Source: Bordetella sp. LUAb4
Lineage (GTDB): Bacteria; Pseudomonadota; Gammaproteobacteria; Burkholderiales; Burkholderiaceae_B
Assembly (NCBI RefSeq): GCF_021325795.1
Contig: NZ_JAHPZX010000005.1
Location: 62,001 to 126,000 of the forward strand
Direction of reading: 5' to 3'
DNA length: 64,000 bases
Part shown: positions 17,159 through 25,001 of the stretch, piece after piece
Position numbering within the stretch: the stretch's first letter is position 1
Layout: the number at the start of each line of letters is the position of its first letter
Position numbers and translations under genes: made by a program
The notes under the pieces: model-generated
Told to the model about the DNA's origin: nothing
The model's input: only the letters and a program-made list of their open reading frames with translations
Database searches by the model: none

Positions 17159-18436
17159 TTAAGACAGGCGCCAGGCCAGCGCCGCCAGCGTCGCCGCCAG
17201 CACTGGCAGGGTCAGCACGATGCCGATGCGGAAGTAATAGCCCCAGCCGATGGTCAGCCCCTTGCGCGCCAGGACGTGCAGCCACAGCAAGGTGGCCAGG
17301 CTGCCGATGGGCGTGATCTTGGGGCCGAGATCGCTGCCGATGACGTTGGCGTAGATCATGGCATCCTTGACCGCGCCGGTGACGTGCGCGTCGGCGATCG
17401 ACAAGGCCCCCACCAGCACGGCGGGCAGGTTGTTCATGACAGAGGACAGCAAGGCCGCGGCGCCCCCCGCGCCAAACGCGGCACCCCATACGCCACCCTG
17501 GGCGCTCCACGCCAGGAAGCGCGCCAGGTATTCGGTCAGGCCGGCATTGCGCAGACCGTAGACCACCAGGTACATGCCCAGCGAGAACACCACGATATTC
17601 CACGGCGCATGCTTCATGATGCGGCGCGTGCCCACGATATGGGAACGTCCGGCCACCAGCAGCAGGCCCAGTGCGCACACGGCGGCGATCGCGGACACCG
17701 GCACGCCCAGGGGTTCCAGCAGAAAGAAGCCCGCCAGCAGCAGCGTCAGCACTATCCAACCCGCTTTGAAGGTAAGGGGATCGCGGATGGCGCTGGCCGG
17801 ATCGGGCAGATTGCTATCGTCATAAGTGCGCGGAATATCTCGCCGGAACACCAGCAGCAACATGACCAGCGATGCGCCCACCGCGACGAAATTCACGGGC
17901 ACCATCACCGAGGCATAGCGCTCGAAACTGATGCCGAAGTAATCCGCCGACACGATGTTCACCAGATTGGAGACGATCAGGGGCAGGCTGCCGGTGTCGG
18001 CGATGAAGCCCGCCGCCATCACGAAGGCCAGCATGGCGGCGCGCGACAGGCCTAGTGCCAGCAGCATTTCCATGACGATGGGCGTGAGGATCAGCGCCGC
18101 GCCGTCGTTGGCGAACAGGGCGGTCACCGCCGCGCCCAGCAGCACGATGAGGACGAACAGGCGCAGGCCGTGGCCGCGGCCCCAGCGCGCCACGTGCAGC
18201 GCGCACCACTTGAAGAAACCGGCCTCGTCCAGGATCAGGCTGGTGACGATGATGGCGATGAACGTGGCGGTGGCGTTCCACACGATGTGCCACACGGCGG
18301 CCACGTCGGCCAGGTGCACGACACCCAGCAGCAAGGCGACGGCGGCGCCGGCGCTGGCGCTCCAGCCCACCCCCAGGCCACGCGGCTGAATGATGACGAG
18401 CGCCAGGGTGGCGACAAAGATGGCGAGGGCGAGCAT
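17159..18436 (-). CDS. arsB: arsenite/antimonite efflux protein ArsB
   Basis: A protein of 425 residues that follows E. coli ArsB closely along its whole length, with the signature stretches [61 protein letters not shown] and [19 protein letters not shown]. It should be a 12-segment inner-membrane carrier that exports As(OH)3 or Sb(OH)3 using the proton gradient, or ATP if ArsA is present. No arsR, arsC, arsA or arsH is adjacent, which is unusual for an ars locus. An AEC transporter gene precedes it on the same strand, 33 bases away, so the two may be cotranscribed. Confidence 0.95.
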   Translation of the reverse strand: MLALAIFVATLALVIIQPRGLGVGWSASAGAAVALLLGVVHLADVAAVWHIVWNATATFIAIIVTSLILDEAGFFKWCALHVARWGRGHGLRLFVLIVLLGAAVTALFANDGAALILTPIVMEMLLALGLSRAAMLAFVMAAGFIADTGSLPLIVSNLVNIVSADYFGISFERYASVMVPVNFVAVGASLVMLLLVFRRDIPRTYDDSNLPDPASAIRDPLTFKAGWIVLTLLLAGFFLLEPLGVPVSAIAAVCALGLLLVAGRSHIVGTRRIMKHAPWNIVVFSLGMYLVVYGLRNAGLTEYLARFLAWSAQGGVWGAAFGAGGAAALLSSVMNNLPAVLVGALSIADAHVTGAVKDAMIYANVIGSDLGPKITPIGSLATLLWLHVLARKGLTIGWGYYFRIGIVLTLPVLAATLAALAWRLS

Positions 18437-18469
18437 GGGGCCTTGGTTGGAAGAACGGGAGAGCGAGGA

Positions 18470-19420
18470 TCAGGGCCGCAGCAGGCCCTGGTGCTGGATG
18501 AGGGCGATGAGGGCGGAAATCGTCAGCACCGAAATCACCGTGGACACGAGGATGGCGCGGGACGACGCCTGCGCATCGCGGTGGTACATCTGCGCCAGCA
18601 TGAAGGGGCCGGTGCCGATAGGCAAGGCGCTCATGATGATGGCGGTCCAGGCCCATACCGGTGGGGTATCGAACACCATCAGCACCAGGACGGCGGTGAC
18701 GACGGGTTGCACGACCAGCTTGGCGAACACGATGCGGGCCACGGTCGATGGCGCGCCGCCCGCGCCTGCCTGCGCCAGGAACAGGCCGATGGCCACCAGC
18801 GCGCAAGGGCTGGCGGCGTCGCCCAGCAGCACGATGAAGCGGTCCAGAGCCAGCGGCAGTGGTACCCCGGCGCCGGCCCAGGCCAGGCCCAGCAGGGGCG
18901 AGATCAACAGGGGATTGCGCAACAGCGCGCGACCGGTTTTCAGCACGGTGCGTACCGGATGCTGGCCCTGGTGCTGGTCGAACTCGATCAGGGTGATGGT
19001 GATGCCAAACAGCACGCAGGCCGTCATGAGGGTGGCAATGATGGCGGGCGCCAGGCTGTCGGGACCCAGCACGACCAGGCACAGGGGTATGCCCATGAAG
19101 CCGGCATTGGCGTAGGCATTGGCCAGCGCTTCGATGGCGACGTCGGTGCGGCGCGTGCCAGGCGGCCGTTTGACGCAGTAGGCGATGGCGAAGGGGACCA
19201 TGAAGCCGATCAGGAGCGACAGCACATAGCCGCCGTGCGCCAATTGATCCGGCCGCACCTGCGTCATGGCGTGGAACAACAGGGCGGGCAGGGCCAGGTA
19301 GATGACGAAGCGATTGAGTACGTCGCCGCCATGCGGTCCCAGTAGTTGCCGGCGCGCGGCTAACCAACCGGCCAGGATAAGTGCGAAGACGGGGAAGGTG
19401 GCGTTAAGGACGGCCAACAT
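18470..19420 (-). CDS. AEC-family (auxin efflux carrier-type) transporter
   Basis: A protein of 316 residues with about ten membrane helices in two five-helix halves, the pattern of the auxin efflux carrier/malonate permease (MdcF-like) family. Typical elements are NRFVIYLALPALLFHAMT and ANAGFMGIPLCLVVLG in the first half and SPCALVAIGLFLA in the second. Family members move malonate, malate, auxin-like acids and other organic acids. The start at 19420 is where the conserved MLAVLNATFPVFALILAGW begins; the frame is open upstream to 19705 without protein-like content. It overlaps no other gene and precedes arsB. The substrate is unknown. Confidence 0.88.
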   Translation of the reverse strand: MLAVLNATFPVFALILAGWLAARRQLLGPHGGDVLNRFVIYLALPALLFHAMTQVRPDQLAHGGYVLSLLIGFMVPFAIAYCVKRPPGTRRTDVAIEALANAYANAGFMGIPLCLVVLGPDSLAPAIIATLMTACVLFGITITLIEFDQHQGQHPVRTVLKTGRALLRNPLLISPLLGLAWAGAGVPLPLALDRFIVLLGDAASPCALVAIGLFLAQAGAGGAPSTVARIVFAKLVVQPVVTAVLVLMVFDTPPVWAWTAIIMSALPIGTGPFMLAQMYHRDAQASSRAILVSTVISVLTISALIALIQHQGLLRP

Positions 19421-19569
19421 GGGGGAGGGGGGGTAGGCGAAAGCTGCACATTCTACTTGGGCGGGCGTGTCGCGGCTTCGCGGCGAGCGGCAAGATAGCG
19501 CTGGTGATTGGCTTGGTCGTTGCGGGCCTGTCAGAATGGCGCCTGATATCGACAAGCAAGGACATGACC

Positions 19570-20025
19570 ATGAAAGAAATTCCGCTACGCATCGAAATCG
19601 GCGACTGGGCCAGCCTGTCGCGCGATGCCGCGTCGGTGCGCCAGACGGTGTTCGTGGAGGAGCAGGGTGTGCCGCCCGAATTGGAGATGGACGACCAGGA
19701 CGCACATTGCGTGCACGTGGTCGCTTATGGCCCTGACGACGAGCCCCTGGGCACGGGCCGTCTGCTGCCCGATGGCCATATCGGCCGCATGGCCGTGCAC
19801 AAGCGGGCGCGCGGCGCCGGCGTGGGCGGCGCCATCCTGGGAGCCTTGATCGAGGTAGGGCGTGATGCCGGGCATGAGGAGCTGCTGCTCAATGCGCAGA
19901 CCCATGCGACCGGTTTTTATCAGGCGCAGGGCTTCGTCGCCTTCGGCGAGACCTTTCTGGACGCCGGCATGCCGCACGTGGCGATGCGGCTGCGCTTGGC
20001 GGACGAGCCTGCGGCTAAGGGCTAA
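19570..20025 (+). CDS. GNAT-family N-acetyltransferase
   Basis: A protein of 151 residues in the GNAT superfamily, of the ElaA/YjcF-like type. The acetyl-CoA-binding region is HIGRMAVHKRARGAGVGGAILGA, and the C-terminal strand is LNAQTHATGFYQAQGFVAFGETF with VAMRL at the end. The ATG at 19570 is preferred over an ATG at 19564 because AAGGA ends at 19562, 7 bases before it. The stop region runs into a short GGGCTAA repeat. The substrate is unknown; ElaA-like enzymes acetylate small amines or proteins. Confidence 0.85.
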   Translation: MKEIPLRIEIGDWASLSRDAASVRQTVFVEEQGVPPELEMDDQDAHCVHVVAYGPDDEPLGTGRLLPDGHIGRMAVHKRARGAGVGGAILGALIEVGRDAGHEELLLNAQTHATGFYQAQGFVAFGETFLDAGMPHVAMRLRLADEPAAKG

Positions 20026-20092
20026 GGGCTAAGGGGCCCAGGACTCAGGCTCAGGACTCAGCGCTTTCGCGCCCTGAGCCTACCGTACCGGA

Positions 20093-20905
20093 TTACCGGG
20101 CGCCGGCCAGTTCGTCGGTGATGCCCTGGGCCTGCTTGACCAGGGCGGAGTAATCGCCCTGCGCGGGCAGGTGCTGCGCGAAGCAGCTTTCGAACGTCTC
20201 CTGCGTGTCACGTGCCGGCTTATAGGCGTTCTTGCACTGGGCCACGTCGTGGACAGTGATCTTCTGCCACAGCACATAGACGCGGTTGCCATGGATTTCG
20301 GTCACGCCGATCTGATCGGGTGCCGCGGGGGCCACGTCATCCTGACCCTGCTTGAACAGGATCGCCTTGGCGATCGTGCCCGTCTTGTCGGTCTCGACAG
20401 GCAGGGCGGCGTAGCGATAGACGGCGGCGCCGTCGTTGATCACGGCGGTGTAGAACTCCGGCGTGGTGATGGCCGCGGCCAGCGCGTCGTCACGTTCCAC
20501 GACTTGGCCATTGGTATTGAACCAGGCCGTCAGCAGCGCCTTGGTGGTCACCAGCAATTGCCTCTGGCCGTCGGCGGAGGTGTACGACAGGCCATCCAGG
20601 CCGCCGGAACCTTCCTGATCCTGTTCCAGGGTTTCCAAAGCGATCTTTCCTTCCGCCGGAAAACCCTCGATATCGAGCGGGCCGACCAGTTTACGCAGCG
20701 TCGCTTGCAATTCAAGCAGGGCTTGCTGATCCAGTTTGTCCGCGTCCTCGATCGGTCCCTTGGCGACGGCTTGTTCGACGTCGGCGGTTATCTGCTTCTT
20801 CTGCTTGAGATAGTCGTCGGCGGGCGAGGCCATACTAAGGGAGGTCGCGGCAGCGAATAGAAATGCGCTGGAAATCAGGGCTTGCAAGGTTACACGGCGG
20901 GTCAT
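20093..20905 (-). CDS. exported protein of unknown function
   Basis: A protein of 270 residues with a Sec signal peptide (MTRRVTLQALISSAFLFAAATSLSMASP, cleavage near 27). The mature part has a charged helical N-terminal third and a mixed alpha/beta remainder with two Cys residues near the end (AQCKNAYK and FESCFAQ), which could form a disulfide. No lipobox is seen. The start at 20905 places the signal peptide at the N-terminus; the frame is open further upstream, but that part is not signal-like. No family is recognised. It is convergent with the GNAT gene and is not obviously part of an operon. Confidence 0.75.
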   Translation of the reverse strand: MTRRVTLQALISSAFLFAAATSLSMASPADDYLKQKKQITADVEQAVAKGPIEDADKLDQQALLELQATLRKLVGPLDIEGFPAEGKIALETLEQDQEGSGGLDGLSYTSADGQRQLLVTTKALLTAWFNTNGQVVERDDALAAAITTPEFYTAVINDGAAVYRYAALPVETDKTGTIAKAILFKQGQDDVAPAAPDQIGVTEIHGNRVYVLWQKITVHDVAQCKNAYKPARDTQETFESCFAQHLPAQGDYSALVKQAQGITDELAGAR

Positions 20906-21103
20906 ACGGCGTTGAATCGACTCGATTAGTGTTATTAAGGCGGTCGATAATAGCCGAGCGGGATGCGGGGAATGGACGGCGTTTAAATCCGTTGCAAACC
21001 AGGCGAGGGCAGGGGGAGAACGGCAAGTAATCGGAAACGAGCCGAACCGAAATATGGGGCGCAACCCCAGGGGCAACCCCAGTCGCAATCCCAGCCAGGC
21101 AAC

Positions 21104-21136
21104 AAAAAACCCCGGAAACATGTAGTTTGCGGGGTC
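21104..21136 (-). terminator. terminator after the downstream tRNA-Leu
   Basis: Read on the minus strand, ACCCCG-C-AAAC pairs with GTTT-C-CGGGGT and is followed by six T residues. It lies about 40 bases downstream of the tRNA gene at 21174-21258. Confidence 0.75.
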
Positions 21137-21173
21137 GTTTGTTGAACTGCTTTGTACTGCTTGCGGAAAACTA

Positions 21174-21258
21174 TGGTGCCCAGGAGAGGACTCGAACCTC
21201 CACACCTTGCGGCACACGGACCTGAACCGTGCGCGTCTACCAATTCCGCCACCTGGGC
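21174..21258 (-). tRNA. tRNA-Leu (CAG), copy 1
   Basis: An 85-base tRNA with encoded CCA. The acceptor stem is GCCCAGG/CCTGGGC, the D-arm contains the AATTGGTAGACGC element, the long variable arm is typical of class II tRNAs, and the anticodon loop TTCAGGT gives anticodon CAG (codon CUG). The T-arm is GTTCGAGTC. It is identical to the copy at 21433-21517. Confidence 0.97.
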
Positions 21259-21387
21259 ACTATCACTATCTCGGCGCTTGCGCGTCGTTCAGCGAAGAAT
21301 TGAATTATGCACACGTTTTTAAAGTTGTGCAAGTTTGCCAAGAAATTTTCTTCATCGAAGCAGCGTTGTTGCGCGCATGCAAAAGCG

Positions 21388-21423
21388 AAACCCCCGTCAA
21401 CGTTGCCGTTGAACGGGGGTTTC
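21388..21423 (-). terminator. terminator between the two tRNA-Leu genes
   Basis: A stem with an ACCCCCGT core and one bulge ends in a TTT run on the minus strand, directly after the upstream tRNA-Leu. This means the two tRNA genes are probably separate transcription units. Confidence 0.75.
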
Positions 21424-21432
21424 TGAATTCTG

Positions 21433-21517
21433 TGGTGCCCAGGAGAGGACTCGAACCTCCACACCTTGCGGCACACGGACCTGAACCGTGCGCGTCTACC
21501 AATTCCGCCACCTGGGC
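21433..21517 (-). tRNA. tRNA-Leu (CAG), copy 2
   Basis: The second 85-base tRNA-Leu with anticodon CAG and encoded CCA, identical in sequence to the copy 174 bases downstream. Transcribed from the strand opposite to rnr, whose TTG start lies 91 bases away. Confidence 0.97.
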
Positions 21518-21607
21518 ACTATTGCAGTATTTAGTTAGAATACTGCTTTGCAGCACATCCAGTGGGCGACCCACAGAAGCTGCGCATTATAAACAGGATT
21601 TTTCGCT

Positions 21608-24058
21608 TTGGCAAAACGATCAAGCAACGACTCCAATAACAAGAACAGATCTGCTGTCGTGCCCGAGGCACCCCCTGACTTCGATCCGGACGTTCCCAGC
21701 CGCGAAGAGATTCTGCGCGCGCTGCGTTCCGCGGGCGGCCCGCTGTCGCCGGCCGAATTGGCCGAACGCATGGGCGTCAATCGTGATTCCACCCAGGTGG
21801 GCTTCGACCGCCGCCTGAACGCGATGGAACGCGATGGCCAATTGCTGCCGAATCGCAAGGGCGTGTTGCTGCTGGCGACCAAACTGGATTTCGTCGCTGG
21901 ACGGGTCCAGGGCCATCGGGACGGTTTCGGCTTCCTGCTGCGCGACGACGGTGGTCCGGACATCTTCCTGTCGCCACGCGAGATGCTCAAGATACTGCAT
22001 GGCGACCGTGTCCTGGTCAAACCAGGCGGCGAGTATCGAGGCAAGCCTGAAGGCTCCATCGTCGAGGTCATCGAGCGGCGCACCAACAAGCTGGTGGGCC
22101 GCTTTTTGCATGAGCACGGTCTTTCCATCGTGGTCCCCGAGGACCAGCGCATCAAGCACGACATCCTGATTCCACCCAGCGATACCAACGGCGCGCAGCA
22201 TGGCCAAGTGGTGTCGGTGCAGATCATGGAGCAGCCCACCCGCCATACGCAGCCTTTGGGCCGGGTCGATGAAGTGCTGGGCGAGATCGACGATCCCGGC
22301 ATGGAAATCGAGATCGCGGTGCGCAAGTTCGATGTGCCTGTCGATTTCTCCGAGCCCGCCCGCAAGCAGGCGGCGCGCTTGCCCGATGTGGTGCGCAAGA
22401 GCGACCTGAAGGACCGTGTCGATCTGCGCGACGTGCCCTTGATCACCATCGATGGCGAAGATGCACGCGACTTCGACGATGCCGTCTACTGTGAGCCGGT
22501 GGAGCTGGGAACGGGGCAGCGCAAGCGTCCGGCCTGGCGCCTGCTGGTGGCCATCGCCGACGTCAGCAACTACGTCACGCCCAACGATGCCCTGGATGAC
22601 GACGCCGTCGAGCGCGGCACCAGCGTGTACTTCCCGCGCCGGGTCATCCCGATGCTGCCGGAGTCGCTGTCCAACGGCCTGTGCTCGCTCAATCCCAATG
22701 TCGATCGCCTGGTGCTGGTGTGCGACATGGTGATTCCGGCCAGCGGCGCGAAGGCCGGCACGGTGACGGCGTACCAGTTCTATAACGCCGTCATGCATTC
22801 GCATGCGCGCACCACTTACACCAATGTGTGGGCCGCCTTGCAGCAGCCTACCGGCCCCACGGCCCAAGCCATGCGCGCGGTGTTGCCGCAAGTCCAGCAT
22901 TTGTATGACCTGTTCCAGTTGCTGGTTCAGGCGCGCAAGAAACGTGGCGCCATCGATTTCGATACCGTCGAGACCAAGATCGTCTGCAACGAGCTGGGCC
23001 GCATCGAGCAGATCGTCGGCGTGGTGCGCAACGACGCCCACAAATTGATTGAAGAGTGCATGCTGGCGGCCAATACCTGCGCCGCCGATTTCATGGCGCG
23101 CAGCAAGCATCCGGGCTTGTACCGGATTCACGAAGGCCCCACTCACGACCGCCTGCAGTCGCTGCGCGAGTTTCTGCGCACCATGGGCCTGTCGCTGGGC
23201 GGCGGCGATTCGCCGACGGCCAAGGACTACGGCGAATTCCTCGATACGGTGCGTGGCCGGCCGGACTATCCGCTGCTGCAGACCATGTGCCTGCGCTCCA
23301 TGCAGCAGGCCATGTACAGCCCGGACAATGTCGGCCACTTCGGCTTGTCCTATCCGGCATACACCCATTTCACCTCGCCGATCCGCCGCTATCCGGACTT
23401 GCTGACGCATCGTGTCATCAAGAGCCTGCTGGTGGGCAAGCGCTACGTGCCTTCGCTGGAAGAACCGCCGGTGGCGGTGGGGCGTTCGCACAAAGAGCAG
23501 GAACACGCCATCTGGGAAAAGCTGGGCCTGATTCTTTCGGCCACGGAACGCCGTGCCGACGACGCCTCGCGCGACGTCGAGGCATGGCTCAAGTGCTGGT
23601 TCGTCAAGGAGCGCGTGGGCGAGGACTTCAGCGGCACGGTGACCGGCGTCGCCAGCTTCGGCATATTCGTGACGCTGGATACGCTGCACGTGGAAGGCCT
23701 GGTGCACGTTTCCGAGCTGGGCGGCGAGTACTTCCAGTTCAACGACGCCTTGCACGAGCTGCGCGGCGAGCGTACCGGCATGCGCTACCGCCTGACCGAC
23801 AAGGTGCAGGTGCAAGTGGCACGGGTCGATCTGGAAGCACGCCGCATCGAGTTCCGCCTGGTCAAGGGCACCAGCTTCGATTCCCTGCGCAAGGCGGCCA
23901 CGCGCGGCCCGGACGAGCCGCCGCGCCGTATCAAGAAAGCGGCCGGCACCAAGCCCGCCGCCTTGAAGGGTCAGACCGCCAAGGTGCGGCGCGCCGAGGC
24001 CAAGAAAGCCGCCAAGGCGCCCGCGCGCCCGGCATCGGCGCCGCGCAAGCGGCGTTGA
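21608..24058 (+). CDS. rnr: ribonuclease R
   Basis: A protein of 816 residues, the 3'-5' exoribonuclease of the RNB family that degrades structured RNA, including mRNA decay and rRNA quality control. An N-terminal winged-helix part (PLSPAELAERMGVNRDS) is followed by cold-shock domains, the RNB catalytic domain with ITIDGEDARDFDDAV (metal-binding Asp cluster) and TSPIRRYPDLLTHR, and an S1 domain near 680-760 (GEDFSGTVTGVASFGIFV). A Lys/Ala-rich basic tail ends the protein. The start appears to be TTG at 21608 with AGGA 9 bases upstream; no in-frame ATG exists before residue 54, which lies inside the conserved N-terminus. rlmB follows on the same strand, the usual rnr-rlmB pair. Confidence 0.96.
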   Translation: MAKRSSNDSNNKNRSAVVPEAPPDFDPDVPSREEILRALRSAGGPLSPAELAERMGVNRDSTQVGFDRRLNAMERDGQLLPNRKGVLLLATKLDFVAGRVQGHRDGFGFLLRDDGGPDIFLSPREMLKILHGDRVLVKPGGEYRGKPEGSIVEVIERRTNKLVGRFLHEHGLSIVVPEDQRIKHDILIPPSDTNGAQHGQVVSVQIMEQPTRHTQPLGRVDEVLGEIDDPGMEIEIAVRKFDVPVDFSEPARKQAARLPDVVRKSDLKDRVDLRDVPLITIDGEDARDFDDAVYCEPVELGTGQRKRPAWRLLVAIADVSNYVTPNDALDDDAVERGTSVYFPRRVIPMLPESLSNGLCSLNPNVDRLVLVCDMVIPASGAKAGTVTAYQFYNAVMHSHARTTYTNVWAALQQPTGPTAQAMRAVLPQVQHLYDLFQLLVQARKKRGAIDFDTVETKIVCNELGRIEQIVGVVRNDAHKLIEECMLAANTCAADFMARSKHPGLYRIHEGPTHDRLQSLREFLRTMGLSLGGGDSPTAKDYGEFLDTVRGRPDYPLLQTMCLRSMQQAMYSPDNVGHFGLSYPAYTHFTSPIRRYPDLLTHRVIKSLLVGKRYVPSLEEPPVAVGRSHKEQEHAIWEKLGLILSATERRADDASRDVEAWLKCWFVKERVGEDFSGTVTGVASFGIFVTLDTLHVEGLVHVSELGGEYFQFNDALHELRGERTGMRYRLTDKVQVQVARVDLEARRIEFRLVKGTSFDSLRKAATRGPDEPPRRIKKAAGTKPAALKGQTAKVRRAEAKKAAKAPARPASAPRKRR

Positions 24059-24197
24059 AATGATGAATAATGCGCCCCCCGCCTTGCGGGGAGCGCAGGT
24101 TCGCGACGACATTTTTTCGCCAGGCCGTTGCAGGTAGCGACCCCGTCGGGGCGCACGCGGCAATGGCCGTTCGGCATGTTTTTTTGAGAGGTTCAAT

Positions 24198-24938
24198 ATG
24201 GCGGCAACCCAGGTTCTCGCGGGGTTTCACGCAGTGGTGGCGCGTCTGCGCCATGCGCCGGATTCCATCAAGGATATCTACGTCGAGGCCAATCGGCGCG
24301 ACAAGCGCATGACCACGCTGATCGAGCAGGCCGGCAATGCGGGTTGCAAGGTGCACCCGGTGGCGGCCGACAGGCTGGAAGGCCTGGCGCGCGGCACTCG
24401 CCATCAGGGCGTGGTGGCACTGGCCGAGGCGCGCCAATTGGCGGTCGACGTCGACGAGGTGCTGGACGTGATCGAAGGGCCGGCGCTGCTGTTGATTCTT
24501 GACGGCGTTACCGATCCCCATAATCTCGGCGCCTGCCTGCGCACCGCGGATGCCGCCGGCGTCCATGCGGTGATCGCGCCGCGCGATCGTGCCGTCGGCC
24601 TGAATACGACAGTGCAACGGGTGGCCTGCGGCGCCGCCGATACGGTGCCTTACTTGATGGTCACCAACCTGGCGCGCACGATGCGCAGCCTGAAGGACCG
24701 CGGGGTCTGGCTGGTGGGTACCGATGATCAGGCCAGCGACACGATGCACGCGGTGGATGCGCGGCAACCGATGGCTTGGGTCATGGGCGCGGAAGGCGAG
24801 GGCATGCGGCGCCTGACGCGCGAGACCTGCGATCAGCTGGTGCGGATTCCCATGCTGGGTTCGGTGGAAAGCTTGAACGTCAGCGTGGCCAGCGCCGTGT
24901 GCCTGTTTGAATCGGTGCGCCAACGCGAAACGAAATAA
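24198..24938 (+). CDS. rlmB: 23S rRNA (guanosine-2'-O-)-methyltransferase RlmB
   Basis: A protein of 246 residues of the SpoU (SPOUT) family. It methylates the 2'-OH of G2251 in the 23S rRNA peptidyl-transferase region. The N-terminal substrate-binding domain ([20 protein letters not shown]) is followed by the knotted SAM-binding fold: [19 protein letters not shown] (motif 1), [12 protein letters not shown] (motif 2) and [18 protein letters not shown] (motif 3). It lies 139 bases after rnr, its usual partner, and GAGAGG precedes the start. Nothing is unusual. Confidence 0.96.
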   Translation: MAATQVLAGFHAVVARLRHAPDSIKDIYVEANRRDKRMTTLIEQAGNAGCKVHPVAADRLEGLARGTRHQGVVALAEARQLAVDVDEVLDVIEGPALLLILDGVTDPHNLGACLRTADAAGVHAVIAPRDRAVGLNTTVQRVACGAADTVPYLMVTNLARTMRSLKDRGVWLVGTDDQASDTMHAVDARQPMAWVMGAEGEGMRRLTRETCDQLVRIPMLGSVESLNVSVASAVCLFESVRQRETK

Positions 24939-25001
24939 GGGCAGATCGAATCCGGCCAGCGAGCAGCGGCAGGGGCCGCAACGACCACAATAGGCAGCAG
25001 C

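Noticed and set aside
20047-20081. Inverted repeat AGGCTCAGG/CCTGAGCCT after the GNAT gene
   Set aside because: The stem is only 9 bases, has a long loop and no T-run, and lies among direct repeats, so a terminator call is not justified.
21620-24196. A very long minus-strand open frame (858 codons) opposite rnr
   Set aside because: It mirrors the GC-rich codon usage of rnr, has no family resemblance and overlaps a complete, recognised gene on the other strand.
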